This document shows, piece by piece, positions 49,620-59,328 of a stretch of DNA of 64,000 nt. Position numbers and translations under genes: made by a program. The DNA comes from Trichomonas vaginalis G3 (taxonomy: Eukaryota > Parabasalia > Trichomonadida > Trichomonadidae). Location: contig NC_067207.1 in NCBI RefSeq assembly GCF_026262505.1, forward strand, positions 5,030,252 through 5,094,251. Reading direction: 5' to 3'. Below the pieces are notes generated by a model. That model ran no database searches. It had not been told where the DNA came from and worked only from the letters and a program-made list of their open reading frames with translations. Within the stretch, counting starts at the first letter, position 1. Every line of letters starts with the position of its first letter.

Positions 49620-50426
49620 ATACATTAAATGAAAAACAGAAGGAAGCATTTAAAGAACTTCTAGATGAGGAATTCAATAAAGTGAATATCATAGGTTTTA
49701 ATTCGGGAAAGTTTGATTTAAATTTAATTCTTCGTGATTTAAACACTGCAAAATGGAAAATAAAATCAATGCTGGGTTCTTCTTCTCAATTTAAGCAAAT
49801 CATTGTAAAGAAAACAAACTGTCCATATGAATTAAGATTTATTGACATCAGAAATTATATAGCGGGTGGAACATTAGACCAATTCACTCAAGATTTCGGA
49901 AACAATAAATCACGTGTTAAATCCTTTTTCCCTTATCAATTCATCACATGGGAAATTACGAAGAGAATTATATAAAGGAACCATTCACAAGATTCATTTT
50001 ATTCAGCATTAACTCAAGAAACAATATCCGATTCAGATTATCAAATATATCTCAATGATGCTAAAAATTTTGAGAATAGATTAGAATATTTTATTCATTA
50101 TTGCAATAAAGATGTTGAAATTATGATTGACCCAATTGATAAAATTATTGAAGAAACATTTGTTTATAAAATTGACATGCTTCATAATCTTTCTTTATCA
50201 TCGAATGCATCAATGATTCGTTACGCGTTAGCATATAAGAACTTCAATCCTAACGAAACATATCCAGAAGAAGAAAATGTGGAATCAAGTTTTGAATTAA
50301 CAAAAAAGTATTGGAAATATAAAATTGATTCATATAAGAAACAAGATGAAAAAGCAGAAAGGGATACTAAAAACAATGTTTCAATGGATGACTATCAATA
50401 CTATCACGATTTAATCCTTTCATCTA

Positions 50427-50570
50427 AATGCAAAATGTGTGGTAAAGCGTTTACATATGCTAATAAACCAACATTAGATAGAATCGATAATGAAAAACCA
50501 CATACCAAAGAAAATTGTCAGTTAATGTGTTGTTATTGCAATGTCGTAAAATCAAATAAAGATGAAGATG
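50427..50570 (+). other. HNH-type nuclease motif embedded in PolB
   Basis: Encodes C-K-M-C, then LDRIDNEKPHTKENCQLMCC, then Y-C-N-V-V-K-S-N-K-D: paired Cys for zinc and the D/H-N core of HNH endonucleases. It lies between the exonuclease motifs and polymerase motif A. Not an intein: no splice-site Cys/Ser and His-Asn pattern. Confidence 0.6.
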
Positions 50571-52288
50571 TTCAACGTTTAAGAATCAATTTAAGAAATT
50601 ATACATTAAAAAATAATTTACCAATGACTCTAGATTCAGTTGAAGCTTATCACATCCTCCGTAATGGAATTACTGGTGGTTTATCAAATGTTCAACATAG
50701 AGTAATCTTAAAGGAATCACGCACATTAATAAACTTTCATATAATCCAGAAACTAAAACTGTATCAAATGAGGACACTTCCAACATTATGACTCATTTCG
50801 TTGGTGTTGACTTTAATTCATTATATCCTTCATCATTTTCATCTAATCCTCATGATTTCATTCAATATACTGACCATAAAATGTATATGCCGGGAAGATT
50901 GAATGGTGTTATCATTTGTGATACAGCAACAAAGAAAGCAAAAGCACTGGGAATATTAAGAAGAAAAATACTTTATTCGTGGCTGAAGTAAAGGGTCACA
51001 TTGATGAAAAATACATTAATGATTACATAAACTTTTTACCAATAATAAGAAACTTAGATATTATCACAGATGAAAAAACAATTGGCAGTTTTATGTATAA
51101 TTACATGAAATCAAACAATCTACCAGTTGACCAGAAACAGAGAAATTAACTCAGTTAGCATCAACACACAACCAATATCAACCATTTTCTTCTTATTATC
51201 TTTGGTATCTAATAGACAGATTTCATTTTATCATTGATGACATTCAATCAATTTTAACATTTACGAAAAACACTTGTTTTAATGAATTTGCGAACGAATT
51301 TATGAACGAAAGACAAAAGGCTGAATTAGAAGGAAATAAAGGAAAAAGTTTATTTTGCAAGATTTCACTTAATGGATCATATGGTTACGATGCAATGAAT
51401 ACACAAAATTACGCAAAGACTAAAATAATGAATGCACAGAAGGCACGCGTTGCATGTATGTCAAATAAGTTTAAAAACATAAGAGAAATAGGTGAAGATA
51501 CGTATCAAGTGATGCTTAAAGATAGATTTTATAGATGTGATACATGTTTACAAGAGGCATTCTTCACTTTAGATAACGCAAAATACTGGTATTTGGTTTT
51601 CATTTATGATTTTATGTATAAATGCATGAATGTTAATCGTTTTCATTTCATTGAAGGTGATACTGATTCATCTTATTGGGCAATCGCTGGCGACCCAAAT
51701 CTTCCTAACACTCAAGCATTTCAAGCAATTGTTACTGATAAACAATTTTATGATAAAAACATTTACAAATTCGCACCTTTTGATTTCTTCTGTTTTGATG
51801 AGAAATTTAAACCTAAATTAAAGAATAAAGCTGAAGAAAAAGCACATGAGAAGAAGTTATTGGGTTTAGCAATTGAGAAACAAGGTGATAACATGGTTGC
51901 TTTATGTCCTAAGTGTTATACTTCATTCAACGGTTCAATTGATGGAAGTGATTTTAAAAAGATTGCACAAAAAATGAAAGGAGTTAGTTTACGACAAAAT
52001 AAACAATTAACACCTAAAAATTATTTGGATATAATAAATGATAAAGTTATTTTCGATGGTCAGAATATTAATTTACAACTTAAAAACGGGTCAATGACTC
52101 GCTTAACAATCGGTAAGACTGCATTAACAGGAGCACACACTAAGGCTGTATGTTGTGAAAATGGATGTTGTATGCCATTTATTTAATGAAATGCCACAGA
52201 AGAGACAAAAGGAACCGTTAATGATGGTTTTGATACTATGATTCAAAGAGGTGGGCACCCTTAAAACATTTATTTTATTTTTATATAA

Positions 52289-53809
52289 ATGGATAACACA
52301 GATTTAAAAAATTTAATTGATGATTTAGTACTTAATCAAAATTTTCTTAATTATTATGAATTAAAATCATATCTCCAAAAACATGATAACAATATAACGG
52401 GTGATGATATGGATTATTATTATTCGTATTATAAAAATGAAGTTTTGAAATATCATGATAAAATAATTTCTAAAATTAAAGACAAAATTAAAAATAATGA
52501 ATATTCAAAGGGAAAAAGTAAATCACAACTTAAACAATTGAAAGATTTCAAAAATAAAGTATTAACAGAAGAAGATATTGATGAATTATATAAATTATAT
52601 AATCCTGAGCCGCAAAAACCAAAGGAACAAAAACAAAAGGTGCAAAACGCCCAGGTCATTCAGACCATAAATGAAGCACAAGCTTTAATTTATGATTCAT
52701 TAGTTAAACCATATTCAGCCCGACTTTTAAATGAAGATCAACTTTTGGAATTCATCCTTCAACATAAACTCGAAGCGGGAAAGTATATCAAACCTTTATA
52801 TACAGCATATTTAAAACAAATGAATAGAATACATCCAGAATTAATGAAGGGGGGAATGAAATCCAAAATCAAAGCAGATAAAATTAAACCACCTGCAACA
52901 CCAAACCCTCCAACGACAGTACCTCCTCCTCCTTCAGTTAATCCTTCATCATTCACTTTATTATATCCATTTCAAACATTTAAGAAGCAAAAAGATTTTA
53001 AAAAGGATTTCAAGATATTAAATAAACCAATTGACCCAAAAATTCAACCGTTAAAGGAAAAATTTAGTCGCCCTTCATTTGCACCATATCCATATTCATA
53101 CGAAATCGATCATTTAGAATATTCAAGAGGAAACGTTACTTATTTATTTGCCATTAACATTAACACTAGATATTTATATTGCATTCCAGTGAAAGGGAAA
53201 ACAGAACAGGAAACAAGAAGAGCTATTCAATACTTACTAGATCATGAAAGAGTAGATAATATAAGGGGTGATGGTGATAAAGGATTTCAGGCAGTTATGA
53301 CTCATTATTTCCCACAAATTAATTTTTACTTCTCATCCTCTCCATATACATTTCATAATAAAATAGTTGATGCGGTAATGAGAACTCTTAGAGATGTGTT
53401 AGGGGTTAACGGTCAGATATACTGGGATGGAAATCATGACTCCATCATACAACAGTTAGTATATTATTACAATAATACATGGCATAGAACAATAAACATG
53501 AAACCAGTGGAAATGAAAAATGATATTTCAAAAGAATGGGAATATATTAGAAAGCAAATGGAAAGGTTGAATGATGTTAAACGTGAACAAATTAATTCAG
53601 GGCTCATGAATTTTAAACAAGGAAATAAAGTTTTAATTCATCTCGATTATGGAAAAACTGATAAATTAATGACAAAAAGAAGACGAAGATTTGACACAAT
53701 AGCTGAATTTGTTAGATATATTAACGGCAATGCATTAGTTGAGGTTAACAATAAATTAATAGAAATTCCGATTTATTTTATTACTCCATTATATTTAAAT
53801 AATATTTAA
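52289..53809 (+). CDS. Maverick family 2 integrase (506 aa)
   Basis: Intact. Residues 1-230 are helical and charged with a Pro-rich linker (PPATPNPPTTVPPPPSVNPS). The catalytic core begins near 270: YEIDHLEYSRG (first Asp), GDGDKGFQAV (second), and FHNKIVDAVMRTLRDVLG, where the third acidic residue is Asp as in family 1. After that YYNNTWHRTINMKP, and a C-terminal basic SH3-like part (NKVLIHLDYGKTD, MTKRRRRFDT). No HHCC domain is clear. Leader tttatttttatataaATG. It should integrate element DNA. No breaks, unlike most neighbours. Confidence 0.85.
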   Translation: MDNTDLKNLIDDLVLNQNFLNYYELKSYLQKHDNNITGDDMDYYYSYYKNEVLKYHDKIISKIKDKIKNNEYSKGKSKSQLKQLKDFKNKVLTEEDIDELYKLYNPEPQKPKEQKQKVQNAQVIQTINEAQALIYDSLVKPYSARLLNEDQLLEFILQHKLEAGKYIKPLYTAYLKQMNRIHPELMKGGMKSKIKADKIKPPATPNPPTTVPPPPSVNPSSFTLLYPFQTFKKQKDFKKDFKILNKPIDPKIQPLKEKFSRPSFAPYPYSYEIDHLEYSRGNVTYLFAININTRYLYCIPVKGKTEQETRRAIQYLLDHERVDNIRGDGDKGFQAVMTHYFPQINFYFSSSPYTFHNKIVDAVMRTLRDVLGVNGQIYWDGNHDSIIQQLVYYYNNTWHRTINMKPVEMKNDISKEWEYIRKQMERLNDVKREQINSGLMNFKQGNKVLIHLDYGKTDKLMTKRRRRFDTIAEFVRYINGNALVEVNNKLIEIPIYFITPLYLNNI

Positions 53810-53828
53810 TTTTTTTATTTCGTAAGAA

Positions 53829-54101
53829 ATGAGTGACAACGAAGCAGTCAAGAGTCCAGACGATGAATATAAAAAGAAACTAAACAGAATTAAATCAAAA
53901 ATATGCTATTACAAAAAGAAGCCACAATGCGGTGGGGTTGAAAACGATAAAGAGAGGAAAGAAATAATCGAAAAATTAGAAACTTACCGTTCAATCCTTA
54001 AACTGAGTGAAGCAAAAATAAAAGAATTTAATAGAATAAATAAATTGATTGGAAGAGATGAATTTAATAAAGATGAATTTTTAAACTCAATCCAAATTTA
54101 A
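53829..54101 (+). CDS. 90-residue coiled-coil protein, family 2
   Basis: ATG after ttttttatttcgtaagaa, 20 bp after the integrase stop. Reads MSDNEAVKSPDDEYKKKLNR, a Lys-rich part (CYYKKKPQCGG), then a helical coil ending FNKDEFLNSIQI. Unknown. The stop overlaps the convergent small gene by 4 bp. Confidence 0.55.
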   Translation: MSDNEAVKSPDDEYKKKLNRIKSKICYYKKKPQCGGVENDKERKEIIEKLETYRSILKLSEAKIKEFNRINKLIGRDEFNKDEFLNSIQI

Positions 54102-54262
54102 TTTTTATTCCTCTTCGACAACATCTCTCTTTCCATCATTACTGCATAACCACATTTTCTCAATTTTAGTGGTTTGTTATTTTTAACATGTTCTTGCATC
54201 ATTTTTATCATTTCCTCCCTTGTTATGATTCGTGGTAAATTTTGAGCTTGTGGGGTATTCAT
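54098..54262 (-). CDS. 54-residue basic protein
   Basis: ATG at 54262, stop at 54098, convergent with the 90-residue gene and overlapping by 4 bp. Reads MNTPQAQNLPRIITREEMIK, then MMQEHVKNNKPLKLRKCGYA and a basic end (MLSKRNKN). No membrane part. Leader on the minus strand is A/T-rich (tttttatcataa). Function unknown; too short for a family call. Confidence 0.45.
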   Translation of the reverse strand: MNTPQAQNLPRIITREEMIKMMQEHVKNNKPLKLRKCGYAVMMEREMLSKRNKN

Positions 54263-54302
54263 TTATGATAAAAATAAAAATTTAAATTATGCCGTTCTAA
54301 AG

Positions 54303-54708
54303 TTTGTGACAACATGACATTTTGACAACAACACAGGAGGAAGGTAGTTATGAATTAATTATTGAATAACCGAAGGTGCTACCATGCTACCATGTGCTAC
54401 CAGGTCATTTAACTTCTCTGAAAAAGTGTGACAACATGACATTTTGACAACAACACAGGAGGAAGGTAGTTATGAATTAATTATTGAATAACCGAAGGTG
54501 CTACCATGCTACCATGTGCTACCAGGTCATTTAACTTCTCTGAAAAAGTGTGACAACATGACATTTTGACAACAACACAGGAGGAAGGTAGTTATGAATT
54601 AATTATTGAATAACCGAAGGTGCTACCATGCTACCATGTGCTACCAGGTCATTTAACTTCTCTGAAAAAGTGTGACAACATGACATTTTGACAACAACAC
54701 AGGAAATA
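54303..54708 (+). repeat. 122-bp tandem repeat array (3.3 copies)
   Basis: Unit starts gtgacaacatgacattttga and includes gaataaccgaaggtgctacc plus a short tandem ctaccatg; copies begin at 54306, 54428, 54550 and 54672 (period exactly 122). Located before the primase-helicase. Inverted relatives follow that gene (57127-57380). Confidence 0.85.
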
Positions 54709-54768
54709 TGATGCAGTCCAAAAATAAAGTTAGTTTTAAAATTGTTTTTATTTTTTATTCCTATATAA

Positions 54769-57093
54769 ATGACAGCAACAAACAACAGCAACAACTATAT
54801 CGTTTCTGATGAAAAAGTTATTGATTCATTAGCTGAGGAATTAGTTGTGGCAGAAACTAAAACCCTCAACGAAAGAATTGGTGAAAACAGGATTGATTTA
54901 CATAACTACCTCAAACATGATGGAGGAAGAGGAAGGAAAACTGGCATGGCTTTATTAGTAAATAAAATTTCAAATTTAACGATTATAGATGTTGATATCA
55001 ATAAATCGTACAATGATGAACTTAAAGAAACAGTTAGAAAAGACATTTTATCAAAACTTTCGGATAAAGATGTTATCGTTAAAACCGCTTCAGGAGGTCT
55101 TCACATTTATTGCAACACTAATTTCTTCTATGCAGTTTCGAACAGAATGATTAAATGTTATTCCTGCAATGATTATGATATTGATATAATGACTTCAATG
55201 GATGATTCAAAGCGTTCTTTAGTGGTTATGGCTGATTCAAGAGTTCGCAAGAATGCAACAGAACCAATCAATACATACTCATTCATTCGTGGAAGTTATG
55301 ATTCAACATTAACTAGAACAGTGAATGATATATTAAATGATTTGAATATTAAGGTAAGAGTTGAACAGAAGAATGAAGAAATAAAGACTATCATGAATGA
55401 AAACAAAGATGTAAACATTGACGATAAACTAGCTCAGAGCATAGTTGATGGCATCTGTGATTTTGAAGTACATAATGACGGTGGAAACATGAATTTAGAA
55501 AAAGAAATAACATTATTCACACTGTTTCAAGCTATTAATTCGTTACCTAATCATTTAATTAATGAAGCATACGATAACGTTTATAACTTCTGCAGTTTAA
55601 CAGAAAATGCAAAAAGTAATTTTGAAAAAGCACGTAGTAGATATGCACATTTAATGACTTCTCCATTTGTTTTAGTGAAGATTCTAAAACTATATCAAAA
55701 GGAATATTATGATGAATATGTTTTACCTTTATTACGTAAGCCAAAAATAACATTTGATATCAAACTTGATGACTCGTTTTTGATAACAGATATTAGACGC
55801 AAGGCTGAAAATCATCAGTATAAAAACAGTTCTGAAGTAATTGAGGATTTATCACGTGTAATCCGTTTTGTAGATTGTGGAAATAAATATTTCATTCAAA
55901 AGGACTATAATATCCACGACAAAATGAATCAAATATCATTTGTTCTTCAGTCAAACATGAAAGAGTCACTCAAAATGATTAAATTATTTAAAGAAGAAGG
56001 TAAAACAATAACAGCATGGGATGTACTACTAAATCAATTGTCTTCATTAACCGTTAAGGGTGTTTGCTTTAAATCTGATTCCCCAGATGTTTTCTCAACG
56101 TTTCAAGGTTATAAATACAACGTTCTCGAAAAACCAGATTACTCAAAAATTGAGATGTTTATGAATTTCATTAAAGAAGCCATTTGTGATAATAACGATG
56201 AAGTGTATAAATACCTTCTCGGCTGGATTGCATCAATGATTCAACATCCCGGAATCAAGAATGAAACAGCAATTATTTTGAAAGGACTTCAGGGAACAGG
56301 TAAAAACAGATTTACAGACATTATTTCTGAACTTCTCGCTGGTTATTCATGTAAAAACATTACCGAAATAAGTGAGCTAACGGGTAATTTCAATTCAGTA
56401 GTTGAAAATAAAATGTTTCTTGTACTTAATGAACTCAAGAATGTGGGTGAAGACAGACTCGCAAACTTCAACGCTTTGAAATCAATTATTACGGATAATG
56501 AGATAAGAATTAATGAAAAGAATCAACCCAGAAGAACAGCTCAGAACGTTGCAAACTTCATTTTCGTAACTAACAACGTCTACCCTGTCAAAATTGAAGT
56601 TGGAGACAGAAGATACGTAGTTTTAAGAGTTAATGGTAAATTCAAGGGTCAATTTGATTACTTCAAGAATTTGATGGATTCATGCACAAAGGAATTTTAT
56701 GATAATTTACTGACGTATTTTATCAATTACGACCTTTCATCATTTAATGTACGAATCATACCGATGACTGAAGCCAAACAAGATTTAATTGAATTATCAT
56801 CAAATCCTTTAGATGTATGGATAAATACACATTATGATGAATTGTGTGCAGGTATGACGTGTGAAAATGCTCTATTCTGCAAACCATCAGACATGAAAGA
56901 CAAAAACTTTCAAATGAGTATTAAGGATAAATGTGATAGGAAACATAGAAGAATAGACGGTAAACAAACATGGTATTATGTTTTGAAAGAAGAAATGAAA
57001 GGATTATATAAACAGGTTGAACCAAACGATAATGAGGAATCATTTACTGATGATGAAATACCTGTAAATGAGCCGCTAAGCGGCGAGACCTGA
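54769..57093 (+). CDS. primase-helicase (AEP primase + SF3 helicase), intact
   Basis: 774 residues. N-terminal primase-polymerase domain: IIDVDINKS (Asp pair, residues 74-76), TASGGLHIYC (106-115) and YDIDIM (third acidic site, 136-141), the three motifs of archaeo-eukaryotic primases. A helical linker follows. The SF3/D5-like helicase has Walker A LKGLQGTGKNRFTD near 504-511, Walker B region MFLVLNELKNV and sensor FIFVTNNVYP near 597. Typical of large dsDNA virus replication proteins; it should prime and unwind element DNA. The C-terminal residues and stop come from palindromic element C. Flanked by inverted repeat arrays. Leader ttttttattcctatataaATG. Confidence 0.88.
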   Translation: MTATNNSNNYIVSDEKVIDSLAEELVVAETKTLNERIGENRIDLHNYLKHDGGRGRKTGMALLVNKISNLTIIDVDINKSYNDELKETVRKDILSKLSDKDVIVKTASGGLHIYCNTNFFYAVSNRMIKCYSCNDYDIDIMTSMDDSKRSLVVMADSRVRKNATEPINTYSFIRGSYDSTLTRTVNDILNDLNIKVRVEQKNEEIKTIMNENKDVNIDDKLAQSIVDGICDFEVHNDGGNMNLEKEITLFTLFQAINSLPNHLINEAYDNVYNFCSLTENAKSNFEKARSRYAHLMTSPFVLVKILKLYQKEYYDEYVLPLLRKPKITFDIKLDDSFLITDIRRKAENHQYKNSSEVIEDLSRVIRFVDCGNKYFIQKDYNIHDKMNQISFVLQSNMKESLKMIKLFKEEGKTITAWDVLLNQLSSLTVKGVCFKSDSPDVFSTFQGYKYNVLEKPDYSKIEMFMNFIKEAICDNNDEVYKYLLGWIASMIQHPGIKNETAIILKGLQGTGKNRFTDIISELLAGYSCKNITEISELTGNFNSVVENKMFLVLNELKNVGEDRLANFNALKSIITDNEIRINEKNQPRRTAQNVANFIFVTNNVYPVKIEVGDRRYVVLRVNGKFKGQFDYFKNLMDSCTKEFYDNLLTYFINYDLSSFNVRIIPMTEAKQDLIELSSNPLDVWINTHYDELCAGMTCENALFCKPSDMKDKNFQMSIKDKCDRKHRRIDGKQTWYYVLKEEMKGLYKQVEPNDNEESFTDDEIPVNEPLSGET

Positions 57094-57099
57094 AGGTCT
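57070..57099 (+). repeat. GC-rich palindromic element, copy C (ends primase-helicase)
   Basis: GCCGC-TAA-GCGGC (57072-57084) then AGACC-TGAA-GGTCT (57086-57099). It supplies the last codons (NEPLSGET) and the TGA stop. The first part is nearly the same as copy D read on the minus strand. Confidence 0.75.
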
Positions 57100-57126
57100 A
57101 GCTTTATAAAGTATGATTGGAATTTA

Positions 57127-57380
57127 TTTTTGCATTAATCCTTTCATGACTGTTGTCAAAATGTCATGTTGTCACACTTTTTCAGAGAAGTTAAATGACC
57201 TGGTAGCACATGGTAGCATGGTAGCACCTTCGGTTATTCAATAATTAATTATTTTTGCATTAATCCTTTCATGACTGTTGTCAAAATGTCATGTTGTCAC
57301 ACTTTTTCAGAGAAGTTAAATGACCTGGTAGCACATGGTAGCATGGTAGCACCTTCGGTTATTCAATAATTAATTATTTT
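57127..57380 (-). repeat. inverted ~125-bp repeat array (2 copies)
   Basis: Two copies, period 125 (tgcattaatcc at 57131 and 57256), reverse complement of the 54303-54708 unit over most of its length (gtcatgttgtcacactttttcag and the ccttcggttattc part) but with a changed end. Together the arrays enclose the primase-helicase gene. Confidence 0.8.
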
Positions 57381-57439
57381 TGAAGAACTGGGAAATAAAT
57401 TTACGTCAAATATGCAATTTATAAAATCTTATGTCGACA

Positions 57440-57513
57440 GGCTACGTAGCACAGTGGTCTAAGGTGGTGTTATGGAGGGGTCAAGGTCTGTGGTTCGAAC
57501 CGCGACAGCGCCG
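57440..57513 (+). tRNA. tRNA-like sequence (pol III A and B boxes), not a canonical tRNA
   Basis: 74 bp. TAGCACAGTGG (57447-57457) matches the A box and GGTTCGAACCG (57492-57502) the B box, at normal spacing, and T-rich sequence follows. The acceptor pairs only at the ends (GGC with GCC) and I cannot form a 5-bp anticodon stem, so it is either a decayed tRNA or a tRNA-derived element. Confidence 0.35.
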
Positions 57514-57579
57514 TATTTTCTTATTTTCTTTGTTTGTCTTGTTTGTCGTGAATTAAAAAGTGTCATAAAAGTGCTCTAT

Positions 57580-57664
57580 CTTCCACGGGAATAAATAAAA
57601 AATTTACTTTATTTCTTCTTTATTTCTTCTTTATTTCTTCTTTATTTCTTTGTTCCCGTGGAAG
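57580..57664. repeat. 12-bp perfect inverted repeat around an 11-bp tandem
   Basis: CTTCCACGGGAA (57580-57591) and TTCCCGTGGAAG (57653-57664) enclose four tandem tttatttcttc units (57608-57650). A strong hairpin or a protein-binding site; near the junction with family-1-like genes. Confidence 0.7.
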
Positions 57665-57779
57665 AAGGGTTTTGCTGTTTTTTCTCAACCGAAATCAATG
57701 ATTTTTTCATTTTTGGAATCCTTAGCGAATGAGGAATCTTTTCTTTCGTGGAAGCTTTGACCAAAAATAAATGGTTCAT

Positions 57780-58442
57780 TTACTCACAATATTTTTGTAC
57801 AAAACGACCCCAAACTTTTAACTTCTTTTCTGCAGCTTCAAATGCTATCTTAGCGAGTTCATATTCTCTAAATTCTCTCTTTAAATCTTCTTGTTCCCAT
57901 TGGTCTAGTTCGTATGGAGAATCTCTATAACCATAACATTTCTCACGTTCATGTTCTAATTGTTTTTCACACATTTTTCCAACTTCTTCTTCAAACAAAG
58001 GTTTAGCATTTTCTACTGTATCTTCGAGTTCTTCTTCATCTAACTTCTCATGAACTTTCTTGTCTATGGAGTCCATAATTTTTCCAACTGCTATGCAATA
58101 TTTTGGAGAAGCCCACATTGCTATATAGTTTATAAGTCTTGGGTCTACATACGTTCCTCTAACCTGTTTGATTTCATCAGGAATTCCTGCATGAATTTTG
58201 TATAAAAAGCAACCGCCGGAATTCGGACTGTTGCTATATTCTTCACAAAATGCCTTATAATACTCTTCCCAGGACTTATTTTCCAACAACTTTCTAAAGT
58301 CTTTCCTAAACTGCTGACACATATTTGTTGCATTAATGTAACTATCCTTGTCTCTACGTAAGACTTCAATACCATTATAAGTGCCTTTTGTGAATGTTTC
58401 ACCATTAGATTTGTTCGTGAATGTTTTTGCTTCGACTGACAT
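57780..58442 (-). CDS. KilA-N domain protein (220 aa)
   Basis: ATG at 58442 chosen because it follows the leader gtatgtaagaacagaa also found at 19680 and 21130; an upstream non-ATG extension (6 codons) would be the leader itself. KilA-N core: NGIEVLRRDKDSYINATNMC, then QQFRKDFRKLLENKSWEEYY, then LINYIAMWASPKYCIAVGKI. The C-terminus is a charged coil. KilA-N proteins bind DNA and are frequent in viruses and phages. It is intact here while the relatives at 19253, 20930 and 21130 are broken. Confidence 0.8.
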   Translation of the reverse strand: MSVEAKTFTNKSNGETFTKGTYNGIEVLRRDKDSYINATNMCQQFRKDFRKLLENKSWEEYYKAFCEEYSNSPNSGGCFLYKIHAGIPDEIKQVRGTYVDPRLINYIAMWASPKYCIAVGKIMDSIDKKVHEKLDEEELEDTVENAKPLFEEEVGKMCEKQLEHEREKCYGYRDSPYELDQWEQEDLKREFREYELAKIAFEAAEKKLKVWGRFVQKYCE

Positions 58443-58521
58443 TTCTGTTCTTACATACAAAATAAAAAAATAAATAAAAATAATTTTAAAACTAATGAAA
58501 TTAATTATTTTTGGACTGAAT

Positions 58522-59268
58522 TCATTGAACTCTATACCATGCGAATACAGTCATAAATGGTGGCATGTAATCTTTACTTTGTCCCGTTGTTTGTGTATAT
58601 CCTGAAACGCGATGTGTATGGTTTCCTTCTCCCTGAGTGTCACTCCAGTAACAATTTATGGCAAATTTAACGTTGTCTTTAACATCATATCCTTTACCTT
58701 TTGTCATTCCTGACCAATCCCAATATCTATGCTTATGCCAACCCGCTTGGGATGTGCTTAAATCTATGTAGTGACTGTGTGCAGGTAAATTTTCACCCGT
58801 AATCGTTTTACTTCCCCCTGTTTCCTTTGAAGAGTTTGCACAATACAAAAACCTGTCGACTATTTGTTCCCATGCACCAACACCAAACATTGCTTGAGGA
58901 CCTCTCACATCCATAGATGTATAAATAGAACCTACTGGGTTCATTAAATCAAACATATGAGATATTATAGGATTGTCTCTTTTGAACTTAAAATATAGTG
59001 TAACTATTTCGGGTTTCTTCTGGTTTGTGTCAGAATATTTTTTATAATATAATCTTATGTTTTCAGGGTATGTAAAATCTTGACTATAATATTTATTTTT
59101 GTTATCTGTATAATAATATACTATTCTCGTTTTTTCTATTGCATTATATCTTTTATATCTATAATATTCTAAATATAATGTTTGCTTTTTTGGGTCTACA
59201 TGTGCGTCAACACCATAGTCATAATAATACGGTGCTGGAGCTACGTTAGACAATGTCATATCTACCAT
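58522..59268 (-). CDS. fibre protein, C-terminal part (gp10/tail-collar-like domain)
   Basis: 248 open codons; the N-terminal 100 residues (VAPAPYYYDYGVDAHV, YYRYKRYNAIEKTRIVYYYT) are Tyr-rich and unlike the other fibres. Then LMNPVGSIYTSMDVRGPQAM and a domain almost identical to those at 1296 and 11281, ending MPPFMTVFAWYRVQ. Probably the 3' half of one gene whose 5' half is 59329-60231; the two are separated by a frame change near 59340 and a stop. Confidence 0.7.
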   Translation of the reverse strand: MVDMTLSNVAPAPYYYDYGVDAHVDPKKQTLYLEYYRYKRYNAIEKTRIVYYYTDNKNKYYSQDFTYPENIRLYYKKYSDTNQKKPEIVTLYFKFKRDNPIISHMFDLMNPVGSIYTSMDVRGPQAMFGVGAWEQIVDRFLYCANSSKETGGSKTITGENLPAHSHYIDLSTSQAGWHKHRYWDWSGMTKGKGYDVKDNVKFAINCYWSDTQGEGNHTHRVSGYTQTTGQSKDYMPPFMTVFAWYRVQ

Positions 59269-59328
59269 TTCATAAACTCTTAAATATTTTTTTGTTCGTC
59301 TCCATATAAGTTTAAGTAGCAGTTTTGT

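Larger units (their letters stand above)
48653..52186 (+). pseudogene. protein-primed family B DNA polymerase with embedded HNH motif, frameshifted
   Basis: About 1170 codons in several frames. 48653-49975: zinc-like CPFCKEEV ... HCEKCKENN, then ExoI TFDFETLE (near 49285) and ExoII GFNSGKFDLNLI (near 49696). ExoIII YCNKDVEI is near 50100. Then an HNH-like motif (CKMCGKAF ... LDRIDN ... CCYCNVVKSNKD, 50427-50570). Motif A is VDFNSLYPS (near 50806), motif B SLNGSYGYD (near 51370) and motif C EGDTDSSY (near 51655), all with catalytic Asp present. Frame changes fall near 49970, 50760, 50990 and 51150. Two palindromic elements lie between ExoI and ExoII without breaking the frame. It copies the element from a protein primer. 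Catalytic residues are intact, so decay may be recent. Confidence 0.85.

Noticed and set aside
50427-50570. Intein in PolB
   Set aside because: No splice-junction residues; the insert lies between domains, not in an active-site motif.
57440-57513. Functional tRNA gene
   Set aside because: Acceptor and anticodon stems do not pair; only the promoter boxes fit.
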